Source: Zestomicrobium sp964482405 (lineage in GTDB: Archaea; Thermoproteota; Thermoprotei_A; Sulfolobales; NBVN01). From it: a stretch of DNA of 48,637 nt. Below the pieces are notes generated by a model that ran no database searches, had not been told where the DNA came from, and worked only from the letters and a program-made list of their open reading frames with translations. Below, piece by piece: positions 16,436-24,928 of the stretch (position 1 is the stretch's first letter; the number at the start of each line of letters is the position of its first letter). The DNA lies in contig CAYZXH010000007.1 in assembly GCA_964482405.1 (NCBI GenBank), positions 1 through 48,637 on the forward strand, given 5' to 3'. Made by a program: the position numbers and the translations under genes.

Positions 16436-16493
16436 GTTGATGACGTTCCTAACATTATTTATTGTTGTAAAGTAATACTTAGTGGGAGGTAGG

Positions 16494-17570
16494 TTGACGA
16501 AGATCGTGGTCGTCGCCGTCGATTATGATGACGATATTTCTTTGAGCGGGTTTGAGACCCCGATTATTGGTTACGAGAACGTGGTTAATGCTTCCGTTAA
16601 GTTCGGTACTTTAAAACCTGATGACTCGGATCTTAACGTTTTGTTTCACGCTCTCTCAACTTACTCGAGTCTTAAGGATAGAGGTGAGGATGTCGAGATT
16701 GCCGTGATTTCTGGTCATCCTGAGAGTCACGTTGAAGCTGGTAAGAGGATTAGGGCTCAAGCAGAGTATTTAGTGAGTACTTTAGATAGCAGGGACTTCA
16801 TACTTGTTTTAGATAGTGTGGAAGACGAGTTGGTTATACCGATTATTCAAGGCATAGCTAATATCGTAGCACTTGAGAGGGTGGTCGTGGAGCAACTGAG
16901 GGGTGTGGAGGAAACGTATGTTTTGATCGGCAGATACTTGAGGAAGGCTATTGAGGAACCCCGTTTCTCTAAGGTCATCCTAGGAATACCGGGCATCCTC
17001 TTATTAGCTTTTGCGATGCTGTCCTTAACCCCTCTCTCGATGTATGTGTGGGAAGTGATAGTGGGTCTCCTAGGCATACTACTCTTAATTAGGGGATTCC
17101 AAATTCATGAGGTAGTGGCTAGGAAGTGGAGGCAGTCATCAATATACAGGGTTTCAGGAATCTTAGCTATTTTCTCTTTAATGGTGGGTACTGCCCTCAC
17201 TATTATTTTAGCAGCTTCACGAGACTTCTCCTACGATCCACTATCTGTGAGAACCTATGCTGAAGTAATAGTTCCTTTCATCGCGCTCTCAGTCTCAATA
17301 CTGTTCACGGGTAGGTTAATTAGTAGGGTTCTCAGGAGGAGTATTAGGGTTTGGAGAGATATCGTAGCGGTATTAGTTACTGTCTTGCTGGCTAGATACG
17401 TCCTGAACCTAATAGAGGTAATCACGCTATACCCGCCGGATGAGATGGTTAAAGCACTCTACGAATACAACCTGATCCAGATCTTCGCTTTAATATCTGT
17501 CTTAGTGGTAGCGATAGTCTTCTTAATGAGTTTCATAGAATACCAGATGAAACTAACTCGCCAGACATGA
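16494..17570 (+). CDS. DUF373-family membrane protein
   Basis: An archaeal protein of the DUF373 family with no assigned biochemical function. The soluble N-terminal half (about residues 1-150) begins TKIVVVAVDYDDD, the Asp-rich opening of the family, and contains VISGHPESHVEAGKRIRAQAE. The C-terminal half has about six hydrophobic helices. The TTG at 16494 sits 4 nt after GGGAGGT (16484-16490), so it is preferred over the GTG at 16482 that lies inside or before that site. It is not obviously cotranscribed with neighbours. Confidence 0.75.
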   Translation: MTKIVVVAVDYDDDISLSGFETPIIGYENVVNASVKFGTLKPDDSDLNVLFHALSTYSSLKDRGEDVEIAVISGHPESHVEAGKRIRAQAEYLVSTLDSRDFILVLDSVEDELVIPIIQGIANIVALERVVVEQLRGVEETYVLIGRYLRKAIEEPRFSKVILGIPGILLLAFAMLSLTPLSMYVWEVIVGLLGILLLIRGFQIHEVVARKWRQSSIYRVSGILAIFSLMVGTALTIILAASRDFSYDPLSVRTYAEVIVPFIALSVSILFTGRLISRVLRRSIRVWRDIVAVLVTVLLARYVLNLIEVITLYPPDEMVKALYEYNLIQIFALISVLVVAIVFLMSFIEYQMKLTRQT

Positions 17571-17642
17571 ATTAACTATTGTCTTAGAAAATTCCTCAAA
17601 CTCATCAAGACAGACTTTTATTTCCTCTCATTAATCAAAGCA

Positions 17643-18175
17643 GTGGTGACTTCATTGGCTTCGGGGTCGGGATCTCAAGCGTTCCCGGACGAGGTGAGAA
17701 CCCATACAGCACTCCACGTTCTCAAGGGTGCTGTGGTCAGGGTTTTAGGTGAGAGTTCTTTGTGGACTGCGTCAACATATGTTTCAGGTAAGCACGGAAG
17801 ATTAACCGTTACTTGCTCAGCGAAACCTAGTGATGAGCAAGTTAAGGAGATTGAGGTATTAGCGAATAAGAAGATCTCAGAAAACTTGCGTGTTGAGGTT
17901 AAGACNNNNNNNNNNNNNNNNNNNNNNNNNNNNNNNNNNNNNNNNNNNNNNNNNNNNNNNNNNNNNNNNNNNNNNNNNNNNNNNNNNNNNNNNNNNNNNN
18001 NNNNNAGCTAACCCTAGTCATAATACACGACACGGGCGGGAGTATCTGGAACATAAACGCTTGTAATAAGGAGCATCTACCCACGACCGGGTTTATCGGT
18101 AAAATAACTATCGAGAAACCAAGGTTTAGAGCTTCTAAAAAGCTTCTTGAGATACCATTCGATATAAGTCCTTGA
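17643..18175 (+). CDS. alaX: Alanyl-tRNA editing protein AlaX (gene crosses an assembly gap)
   Basis: Free-standing editing domain that hydrolyses Ser-tRNA(Ala), and in some members Gly-tRNA(Ala), protecting against mistranslation. The N-terminal piece has RTHTALHVLKGAVVRVLG with the HxxxH metal ligands and a GKHGRLTV strand. After the gap the frame resumes with SIWNINACNKEH, supplying the Cys and His ligands, then PRFRASKKLLEIPF. The two parts are one family in the right order but in different frames across exactly 100 N, which shows the gap length is arbitrary. About 30 residues are missing. GTG start just after a TATA-like ACTTTTATTT at about 17612. Confidence 0.88.
17906..18005. other. 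Assembly gap (100 N)
   Basis: Exactly 100 N, the customary placeholder for a gap of unknown size. It falls inside alaX. The flanking reading frames would agree if the true length were one more than a multiple-of-three change from 100 (for example 101). Confidence 0.99.
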
Positions 18176-18210
18176 TAAGAGGTTTTTAAACATGGATCGC
18201 AAAGTAAAAA

Positions 18211-18220
18211 CATTTTTAAT
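18211..18220 (+). promoter_or_regulatory. TATA box upstream of PEPCK
   Basis: CATTTTTAAT about 30 nt before the first GTG of the gene, predicting a start point near 18241 and a leaderless or very short-leader mRNA. Confidence 0.45.
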
Positions 18221-18243
18221 CTTATTAAGTCATTATAGTCGCG

Positions 18244-20136
18244 GTGAATGACGTGAGTCGGGAGAGGTTACTTTCGGGAGACTACGATTATCTTAGTCTC
18301 TTACGTTCTCACATGAGTGAGGAGATGCTTGAGAGACTCTTAAGAATTCCTGATCCAGAACTTCATAGGTGGATAGCCGACATAATAAGTGTAGCTAAGC
18401 CTTCATCTGTTTACGTGAATATTGGGAGTGAGGAAGATTTCGAGTACGTTAGACGTAAAGCACTCCTTAACAAAGAGGAACTACCTACTAAGTACCCTAA
18501 ACACACGGTACACTTCGACGGCCCTAAAGACCTAGCTAGGGACAGGGGTAACACAAGGATATTACTGAGTAGTGGGGAGAAGATACCCCTAATAAACACT
18601 TACGAGAGGGTCTCAGGCCTTAACGAAATCAAGAAAATTCTCGAGGGTATAATGAGCGGTAAGGAAATGTACGTATCGTTTTACTGCTTCGGTCCCAGGA
18701 ACTCCCCGTTCACCATGTACGCGGTTCAGGTAACGGATTCAGCGTACGTAACTCATAGCGAGAACATCCTTTACAGGGTATGCTATGATGAGTTCGTTAA
18801 TCAAGGACCTAACCTGAATTACATGAGGTTCCTTCACTCGGCCGGGGAACGCGATGAGAACGGCTGGAGCAAGAACATAGATAAGAGGAGGATATATATC
18901 GACTTAGAAGACGACACGGTATACTCTACCAACACACAGTACGCAGGTAACACGGTAGGCTTGAAGAAGTTAGCGCTCAGACTCTGCGTTAATAGAGGTC
19001 TTAAAGAAGGGTGGTTATGTGAGCACATGTTCATAACAGGCGTTAAAGGCCCTGGCGACAGAGTAACTTACTTTACCGGTGCTTTCCCAGCTGGGTGTGG
19101 CAAAACCTCAACAGCTTTAATGTCGGATACTGTGGTCGGCGATGACCTAGCTATCATTAAGGAATTTGACGGGATAGCGAGAGCAGCGAATCCTGAGGTA
19201 GGCATGTTCGGGATAGTTGACGGGATAAACCCGAAAGACGACCCCGAAATCTACGAGATACTGAACTCGCCGGAGAACGAGGTAATCTTCTCTAATGTCT
19301 TATTAACAGATGATGGTGAGGTTTGGTGGACTGGTAAGGTCGGTGAACCACGTAAAGGGATTAACTACGCTGGTGTGTGGTGGCCAGGCAAAGACAACGT
19401 GCCTTCACACCCGAACTCCAGATTTACTACCTCAATAAGGTACCTGAAATCTCTTGATCCCAAGATAGATGATCCTATGGGGGTTCCTGTAGGCGGCATG
19501 ATATTTGGTGGTAGAGATTCTGACACGTTACCTCCCGTTGAGGAGTCTTTTGATTGGATACACGGGATAGTGACTAAGGGCGCTGCCCTAGAGTCGGAGA
19601 GGACTACGGCAGTCTTAGGTAAGGCTGGTGAGAGAGAGTTTAACCCCTACGCGATCCTAGACTTCCTATCCATCTCCGTAGGCAAGTTTACGGAGCTCCA
19701 CTTCAAGTTTGCTGAGAAACTTAAGGTTAAACCAAAGGTTTATGGGGTTAACTACTTCTTGAGGGACGAGAAAGGAAACTACCTCGCTGAGAAGGTGGAT
19801 AAGAAGGTCTGGTTAAAGTGGATGGAGCTGAGAGTCCACAACGACGTGGACGCGATAGAGACCCCTACCGGGCTCATACCGCGGTATGAGGATCTAAGAA
19901 AGCTATTTGAGAAGCACTTAAGCAAAGAATATCCAGAAAACCTGTATGAGAAACAATTCACCTTAAGAGTCCCCCAGCAACTCTCGAAAATTGAGAGGAT
20001 ATGGATTATATACTCGGAAATACCTGACACCCCGAAGATCCTATTCGATGTTCTGAGAGCTCAGAAAGAAAGACTCGAGAACGCTAGGAGAAGATACGGA
20101 GATTTCATACCGCCTTATATCTTCGCTAAGAAATAA
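18244..20136 (+). CDS. pckG: Phosphoenolpyruvate carboxykinase (GTP)
   Basis: Catalyses oxaloacetate + GTP to phosphoenolpyruvate + GDP + CO2, the entry step of gluconeogenesis (reversible in some archaea). The 630-residue protein is the GTP class. The P-loop with the reactive cysteine, FPAGCGKTS, is at 281-289, followed by DTVVGDDLAIIK and by the downstream NPEVGMFGIVDGINPKDDPE and GGMIFGGRDSDTLPPV segments. Length is normal. GTG at 18244 is chosen; GTG at 18253 is possible. The gene is convergent with the PfkB kinase and lies beside two enzymes of the upper glycolytic path. Confidence 0.96.
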   Translation: MNDVSRERLLSGDYDYLSLLRSHMSEEMLERLLRIPDPELHRWIADIISVAKPSSVYVNIGSEEDFEYVRRKALLNKEELPTKYPKHTVHFDGPKDLARDRGNTRILLSSGEKIPLINTYERVSGLNEIKKILEGIMSGKEMYVSFYCFGPRNSPFTMYAVQVTDSAYVTHSENILYRVCYDEFVNQGPNLNYMRFLHSAGERDENGWSKNIDKRRIYIDLEDDTVYSTNTQYAGNTVGLKKLALRLCVNRGLKEGWLCEHMFITGVKGPGDRVTYFTGAFPAGCGKTSTALMSDTVVGDDLAIIKEFDGIARAANPEVGMFGIVDGINPKDDPEIYEILNSPENEVIFSNVLLTDDGEVWWTGKVGEPRKGINYAGVWWPGKDNVPSHPNSRFTTSIRYLKSLDPKIDDPMGVPVGGMIFGGRDSDTLPPVEESFDWIHGIVTKGAALESERTTAVLGKAGEREFNPYAILDFLSISVGKFTELHFKFAEKLKVKPKVYGVNYFLRDEKGNYLAEKVDKKVWLKWMELRVHNDVDAIETPTGLIPRYEDLRKLFEKHLSKEYPENLYEKQFTLRVPQQLSKIERIWIIYSEIPDTPKILFDVLRAQKERLENARRRYGDFIPPYIFAKK

Positions 20137-20155
20137 CGTTAACTAAGTCAACCCT

Positions 20156-21088
20156 TTAATTCCTAAATGAGAGCTTATAGAAGTCTTCAGCTATTTTCAC
20201 TACCTCCTCATGCCTGGGTACCTCGTGCGAACCCAGCCTGCTCACTTTTATTGAGGCCACTAAGGCCGCGTACTTAACAGCATCTTCTAATTCGTAACCG
20301 CGTTTCAGTGCTGAGTAGAAACCAGCTATGAAAGCGTCGCCGGCTCCAGTAGTATCAACGATTTTCTCGGGTGGGAAGGCCGGTATGTCCACGGTTACGG
20401 AATTGCTTAAAACGTAAACTCCCTCACCACCTCTCTTAACTATAATTATCTTAGGGCCTAGGCGCCTCAATTCCTCGGCAGCTTTAACGTAGTTTTCCTC
20501 CCCGGTGATATAGGTTATTTCTCTCCTATTGACTGAGACTATATCCACTAACGAGATTATCGGTCTTAGCTTGCTCAACCCGCTTAAAGCTAATACCCTG
20601 CCCGGATCCCAAGACACTATAGGTTTGTTCTCATCTCCCAGCATCTTAAGGATCTCCAGTGTTGTGTCAGGTCTTAAGCTAGCTATGTGTAAGTAGCGTG
20701 TGTTCTGCAGGAGCTCCTTATCAACGTCTTTGATGGTTAAGTCTTCCGAAGCCCCTTTAAAACCGTATATGAGTATCCTGCCCTCAGAGTCCCTAACCAC
20801 TATAGAGAAGCCTGTGGGGAGTACGGTAGATATTCTTAATCCAGAAATATCTACCCCCTCACTCATTAGCTCGTCGACTATCATTCTCCCGAAAGAATCA
20901 AGACCTACTTTAGCTATCAGACCTGTCCGAAGCCCTAATCTCCTTGCCCCTATAGCTACGTTAGCAGCTGAACCCCCAACGCCTCTCTTCTCGTCAAATA
21001 TTCGTGCTTCCTCATCCGGTAGCGGGAACTTATTAACTAAGAACCTTATATCAACTAAGGCGTGACCGACGCACAGTAGGTCGAGCAT
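20156..21088 (-). CDS. PfkB-family sugar kinase, probable ATP-dependent 6-phosphofructokinase
   Basis: Ribokinase-fold kinase of 310 residues with the N-terminal GG motif (GVGGSAANVAIGARRLG, 36-52) and the C-terminal DTTGAGDAF with catalytic Asp251 (245-251). PfkB proteins phosphorylate several sugars. The assignment to fructose 6-phosphate rests on the gene just upstream, an archaeal aldolase 16 nt away in the same direction. A PfkB-type phosphofructokinase is established in the crenarchaeon Aeropyrum. Other substrates (ribose, nucleosides, KDG) cannot be excluded. Confidence 0.82.
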   Translation of the reverse strand: MLDLLCVGHALVDIRFLVNKFPLPDEEARIFDEKRGVGGSAANVAIGARRLGLRTGLIAKVGLDSFGRMIVDELMSEGVDISGLRISTVLPTGFSIVVRDSEGRILIYGFKGASEDLTIKDVDKELLQNTRYLHIASLRPDTTLEILKMLGDENKPIVSWDPGRVLALSGLSKLRPIISLVDIVSVNRREITYITGEENYVKAAEELRRLGPKIIIVKRGGEGVYVLSNSVTVDIPAFPPEKIVDTTGAGDAFIAGFYSALKRGYELEDAVKYAALVASIKVSRLGSHEVPRHEEVVKIAEDFYKLSFRN

Positions 21089-21104
21089 ACGTCCCAGCCT
21101 GTAA

Positions 21105-21950
21105 TTACTTCACGTATTGTAGAACTTCATCAGGGCTCTTACCTTCGTGAACTATCTCTCTGATAGCCCTGATTACTCCTTCCGGGTTCTTATGCTGGAA
21201 GACGTTCCTACCTACAACCACGCCACTAGCTCCAGCGTCCATCACGTTCCTAACTTGAATCAAGAACTCCTTAATATCCTGGGTTTTAGGACCGCCGCTC
21301 ATTAAGACCGGCACCCCGGCCGCAGCCTTAACTACCTCGGCGAAGGTTTCCCTGCTACCAGTGTAGTACGTCTTTATCATGTCAGCGCCGCTCTCGCTCG
21401 CTGCTCTAGCCCCGTACCTGACTATCTCGACGTCGTATATGTTCTTCATTTGCGGGTTTCTGGGGTAGGCTAACTGCAGGCACGGCATGCCGTATTTTTC
21501 AGCGGCCTCCCTCACAGCAAACCAATTCCTCAGCATAACGTCCTCGTATTGACTGCCCCAGTAAACGGTGGCCGCAACGGCTTCAGCACCCATAGCTACA
21601 GCGTCCTCCACACTACCGAAAACGCTCTGAAGGTATCTCCCCTCTTCAGGTCTCAACATAGTCTTGCCAGTAACCTTCAATATTAGCGCCGTCTTATTAC
21701 CCCATATATCGTACGTTGCCTTAGCTATCCCGTGTAGTACTAGTATTGCGTCAACCCCGCTCTTAACGACCTTACTCAGGATATTCCTGGGATCTATAGA
21801 TTCCTCAGTAAAGTCTTTAGGGCCGTGCTCCACCCCGTGATCGAAAGCGAATATAACGCTTCTCCCGTCAGGCATTATCCTACCTAGCCTAACGTACTTA
21901 CCTACGTAGTTACTCGTAGGCCTCGCGTGACTCACGACTGCCTCACCCAC
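21105..21950 (-). CDS. Fructose-bisphosphate aldolase, archaeal class I (DhnA family)
   Basis: Cleaves or forms fructose 1,6-bisphosphate through a Schiff base. The 281-residue TIM barrel has FAFDHGVEHGP (34-44), the SGADMIKTYYTG segment with the likely Schiff-base Lys193, and phosphate-binding GGPKT and GASGVVVGRNVFQ. This DhnA type is distinct from the bifunctional FBP aldolase/phosphatase. It forms a two-gene operon with the PfkB kinase. The GTG start is 7 nt from the opposite frame and lies downstream of a shared TATA-like element at about 21980. Confidence 0.93.
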   Translation of the reverse strand: MGEAVVSHARPTSNYVGKYVRLGRIMPDGRSVIFAFDHGVEHGPKDFTEESIDPRNILSKVVKSGVDAILVLHGIAKATYDIWGNKTALILKVTGKTMLRPEEGRYLQSVFGSVEDAVAMGAEAVAATVYWGSQYEDVMLRNWFAVREAAEKYGMPCLQLAYPRNPQMKNIYDVEIVRYGARAASESGADMIKTYYTGSRETFAEVVKAAAGVPVLMSGGPKTQDIKEFLIQVRNVMDAGASGVVVGRNVFQHKNPEGVIRAIREIVHEGKSPDEVLQYVK

Positions 21951-21975
21951 TCATATTATGAATTGGATGACGCGG

Positions 21976-21985
21976 ATTTATATGT
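21976..21985. promoter_or_regulatory. Shared TATA-like element between aldolase and sugar dehydrogenase
   Basis: ATTTATATGT on the plus strand and ACATATAAAT on the minus strand are both acceptable box A sequences. Measured 25 nt out, the plus start falls near 22005, just before the ATG at 22015, and the minus start near 21955, just before the aldolase GTG at 21950. A single element may serve both genes. Confidence 0.4.
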
Positions 21986-22014
21986 TTGTAATGACTTTAG
22001 TATCGGGTCACGTA

Positions 22015-23385
22015 ATGAGCTTTCCCGATCCTGTCATCAAGGTATTTAAAGGTGAGTGCGGGGTTCTGGTATACGGCTTAGGGTACGTAGGGCTTGCTCT
22101 GACAGCCGCTTACTTGAGGAAAGGCTTAAGAGTTTACGGTGTTGATAAGAACTCACATAAGGTTAACGCGCTCACGTCACATTCTTTTAAGTTCGTGGAG
22201 AAGAACGTGGAGGAAGCCGTGTATAGGGGTCTGGAGGAAGGAATGCTAAGAGTTACCACGGAAGGTCTCGAATTCTCCGATAAAGCCTGCGTTAAGGTGA
22301 TTACCGTACCAATACACCTAGATTGGCTGACTAAAGAGGTTGACTACACCTCATTAATAGAGGTCGGTGAATCTGTTGGGAAGGGACTGAGAGAAAGTGA
22401 TTTAGTTATTCTTGAGTCCAGTGTCCCTCCAGGCACTACCGAGGAAGTCTTAAAGCCCGTGCTTGAGAGAGTTAGCGGGTTACTAGCTGGTGAAGACTTT
22501 TACTTAGCGTACAGCCCTGAAAGAATATACGTGGGTCACTCATTAGAAGACATAGAAGTTAATTACCCTAAAATAGTTTCAGGGATAAATCAGGAATCAG
22601 CCGAACTAGCGGCCAAGTTTTACTCAAGAATCTCGAGCAAGGGTGTTATTAAGTTGAGTTCGGTAAGGGCGGCTGAGTTCTCTAAGTTAGCTGAGGGGGT
22701 GTATAGAGACGTGAACATCGCCTTATCTAACGAGCTAGCAATGCTGTCGGAAATCATCGGGGTAAACTACTACGAGGTTAGGGAGGCAGCTAACTCACAA
22801 CCTTACTGCCACCTACATCTACCGGGTCCCGGGGTCGGAGGACCCTGCATACCTGTTTACCCGTATTTCGTAGTTAACGTATCTACGAGGAAGGGTTTCA
22901 TACCACGACTCCTCCTCCTTGCCAGGAATATCAACGAGTTCATGCCTTACGAAACATTTAAGAGGTTTGAGAAATTCATGAGGTCGCACGGTCTACGAAT
23001 CAGCGACTCGAGGATAGGGGTTTTAGGAGTTGCTTTCAGGGGGGATACAGATGATACCAGACTCTCACCATCTCACGACTTCATAGCCTTATTAAGAGCT
23101 CGGGGATGTAAGGATATCATAGCGCATGATCCCCTAGTGACGGGGGACGAGATCCTCGAACAGCTAGGTGTTCCGCTAACTCAAGACTTACGAGTAGCTC
23201 TAGAAGGTAGGGACGCCGTCGTGGTCTTAGCCAAGCATACAGCATACAGTAAGTTAACGACGGAAGATATTATGAGATTCTCTAAGAATCCTAACATATT
23301 GATATACGACTCAGTTAATGCAGTAATCAACAATAACAAATACACTAAAATAGAGAAGCTAGGAATGCCAGCACTCATACCGTGA
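22015..23385 (+). CDS. Nucleotide-sugar dehydrogenase (UDP-glucose/GDP-mannose dehydrogenase family)
   Basis: NAD-dependent four-electron oxidation of a nucleotide sugar to the uronate, for surface glycans. The Rossmann motif GLGYVG opens the protein, SPERI follows in the middle, and the catalytic Cys lies in GVGGPCIPVYPYF. The C-terminal domain has VLGVAFRGDTDDTRLSPS and AHDPLV. It resembles UDP-N-acetylmannosamine (WecC/WbpA-like) dehydrogenases more than UDP-glucose enzymes, but the substrate is inferred. ATG at 22015 (456 residues) is chosen because the upstream TATA box would start the RNA after the ATG at 21958. It converges with the acetyltransferase 10 nt away, which supports a shared sugar path. 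Confidence 0.88.
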   Translation: MSFPDPVIKVFKGECGVLVYGLGYVGLALTAAYLRKGLRVYGVDKNSHKVNALTSHSFKFVEKNVEEAVYRGLEEGMLRVTTEGLEFSDKACVKVITVPIHLDWLTKEVDYTSLIEVGESVGKGLRESDLVILESSVPPGTTEEVLKPVLERVSGLLAGEDFYLAYSPERIYVGHSLEDIEVNYPKIVSGINQESAELAAKFYSRISSKGVIKLSSVRAAEFSKLAEGVYRDVNIALSNELAMLSEIIGVNYYEVREAANSQPYCHLHLPGPGVGGPCIPVYPYFVVNVSTRKGFIPRLLLLARNINEFMPYETFKRFEKFMRSHGLRISDSRIGVLGVAFRGDTDDTRLSPSHDFIALLRARGCKDIIAHDPLVTGDEILEQLGVPLTQDLRVALEGRDAVVVLAKHTAYSKLTTEDIMRFSKNPNILIYDSVNAVINNNKYTKIEKLGMPALIP

Positions 23386-23395
23386 AGAACTGCTG

Positions 23396-24010
23396 TTACG
23401 TTTTCGTGATTTGCTTGTGTAATTCTGCGGGAATCTCAACCATCCTACCGCATTTCTCGCACTTATAAGTTACTGCCCTCTCGTCCTCCCTCATCTTCTC
23501 GCTTTCTTTAAGCGGCTTACCGCAGTAACACACAAAGCCAACCAGTCTAGCAGGATTGCCTACGACGAGTCCGTGAGGCGGAACATCCTTGGTGACTACG
23601 GCTCCCGCACCGACCATAGCGTACTCCCCTATAGTCACCCCGCAAACTATGGTCGCGTTAGCTCCTATGGACGCACCCCTCTTAACCAACGTAGGCACTA
23701 TCTCCCAGTCAATATTAAAAGATCTCGGATAAATGTCGTTAGTGAATGTCGCGTGAGGTCCTACGAAGACATCGTCCTCTAAAGTAACGCCCCTGTAAAC
23801 AGAAACGAAATTCTGGATCTTGACGTTATTACCTATTCTCACTCCAGCGTCTATGTAGACGTCTTTACCTATGTTGCAGTTCTTACCTATCCTCGCGCCC
23901 TTCCTCACGTGCACGAAATGCCAAATTCTGGTTCCCTCACCGATCTCAACGTCTTCTTCTATCACGGCTGTCGGGTGAACGTAGTATGATGGCTTACTCA
24001 AGACATTCAA
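23396..24010 (-). CDS. Left-handed beta-helix acyltransferase, WbpD/WlbB-like, with C-terminal zinc ribbon
   Basis: A 204-residue hexapeptide-repeat protein: imperfect repeats such as IGEGTRIW, IGKNCNIGKDVYID, IGNNVKIQN run from about residue 18 to 165. The opening and the FTNDIYPRS, GASIGANATIVCGVTIG and VVGNPARLVG segments match N-acetyltransferases that act on UDP-3-amino-glucuronate sugars. Residues about 170-200 add two cysteine pairs (CYCG, CEKCG), a likely zinc ribbon. TTG start behind GGGGGT; the 6-nt spacing from the amidotransferase gene makes a two-gene operon likely. Substrate is inferred. Confidence 0.85.
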   Translation of the reverse strand: MNVLSKPSYYVHPTAVIEEDVEIGEGTRIWHFVHVRKGARIGKNCNIGKDVYIDAGVRIGNNVKIQNFVSVYRGVTLEDDVFVGPHATFTNDIYPRSFNIDWEIVPTLVKRGASIGANATIVCGVTIGEYAMVGAGAVVTKDVPPHGLVVGNPARLVGFVCYCGKPLKESEKMREDERAVTYKCEKCGRMVEIPAELHKQITKT

Positions 24011-24016
24011 CCCCCG

Positions 24017-24865
24017 CTAAAGAGATAATAAAGTCTCTACAGACTCACGCCCTATCTTAAGAACTTTCTGTTGCTGTATTGCTTTGTTGAAGTCCCTTAA
24101 CCTCATGTAATGATCTACTAATGTAGAGGAAGACATTACGTTATATCCGCCGCCCCAGACCCTGTAGACAGTGTAATATGTCTTTCTAGCTTCATCCATT
24201 GTTTCATAACCCCTCACTAACGAAGTAGCATATAGCCTCACGTCATTCCCCCCACAATAGCTTAAGAGACCCGTTATTAACGCGTCCCCCTCATGAGTGT
24301 ACTCACCATATAGCTTCTCGTACGCGGCAGCTACGCACTGATCTAAATCCTCGCAGCTTTCGGCGCACGAGCTCAAGTACTTAGCTAGTAACTCAGCTGC
24401 TATGCGTGAGTCTACGTGGATATGCGGGTCCATGCCGGCTTCCCTGGAAGCGCGTAGCTTATCTATACTGCCGTTATGGACGAACCATATCTTGCCTAAC
24501 TTGAAGTTTACCTCGTAAGGGTGAGCGTTGCTAGTTCCCAACGGCTCGGTGCCGGTAGCGCGTGAGTGAAGCAGTATGTACAGCTCGTCATACCTGCTTA
24601 ACTTGCTGACGAAGACCCTCAACAATTCTCTTGAAACATCGCTAAATATCGGGAGTGCTGATTTCTCGTAGAATATAGTCATCAACCCCTTCCTGACCCC
24701 GGCTACAGCCAGACCCCACCCATCATCGTGTGACTCCCTATGACCTCTCGTGATCTTAGCTAAGTAGGGGTCCTTATGGGATGATTCGATGAAGTCCTCA
24801 ATAACATTACTTAATTCCTTCCTCGCGAATTCCCCGCTCATAAAACCTACTAGGATCCTACACAC
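24017..24865 (-). CDS. Class II glutamine amidotransferase-like protein
   Basis: An Ntn-hydrolase whose N-terminal Cys becomes the nucleophile after Met removal. The frame extends to 24877, but GTG at 24865 places the initiator directly before CRILVG, as this mechanism needs, so that start is chosen (282 residues). Supporting motifs: DDGWGLAV, LLHSRATGTEPLGTSNAHPY and WFVHNGSID, the ammonia-site pattern of class II (GATase type 2) domains. There is no synthase domain after it, so it is a stand-alone family member. It may supply ammonia or act on a gamma-glutamyl substrate; a link to the amino-sugar gene next door is possible but unproved. Confidence 0.8.
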   Translation of the reverse strand: MCRILVGFMSGEFARKELSNVIEDFIESSHKDPYLAKITRGHRESHDDGWGLAVAGVRKGLMTIFYEKSALPIFSDVSRELLRVFVSKLSRYDELYILLHSRATGTEPLGTSNAHPYEVNFKLGKIWFVHNGSIDKLRASREAGMDPHIHVDSRIAAELLAKYLSSCAESCEDLDQCVAAAYEKLYGEYTHEGDALITGLLSYCGGNDVRLYATSLVRGYETMDEARKTYYTVYRVWGGGYNVMSSSTLVDHYMRLRDFNKAIQQQKVLKIGRESVETLLSL

Positions 24866-24894
24866 ATATATCACCAATTCATTGTAGCCAACGA

Positions 24895-24904
24895 ACTTAA
24901 AATT
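24895..24904. promoter_or_regulatory. TATA-like element between amidotransferase and nitrilase
   Basis: ACTTAAAATT on the plus strand and AATTTTAAGT on the minus strand. Start points about 26 nt away would be near 24925 (GTG 24929) and near 24873 (GTG 24865), so both genes could be transcribed with almost no leader from one symmetrical element. Confidence 0.4.
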
Positions 24905-24928
24905 AGGTATCGCATTAAGTTTTGGGGG

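Noticed and set aside
17899..18213. Minus-strand open frame spanning the N run
   Set aside because: It stays open only because N codons contain no stops; the plus strand carries alaX.
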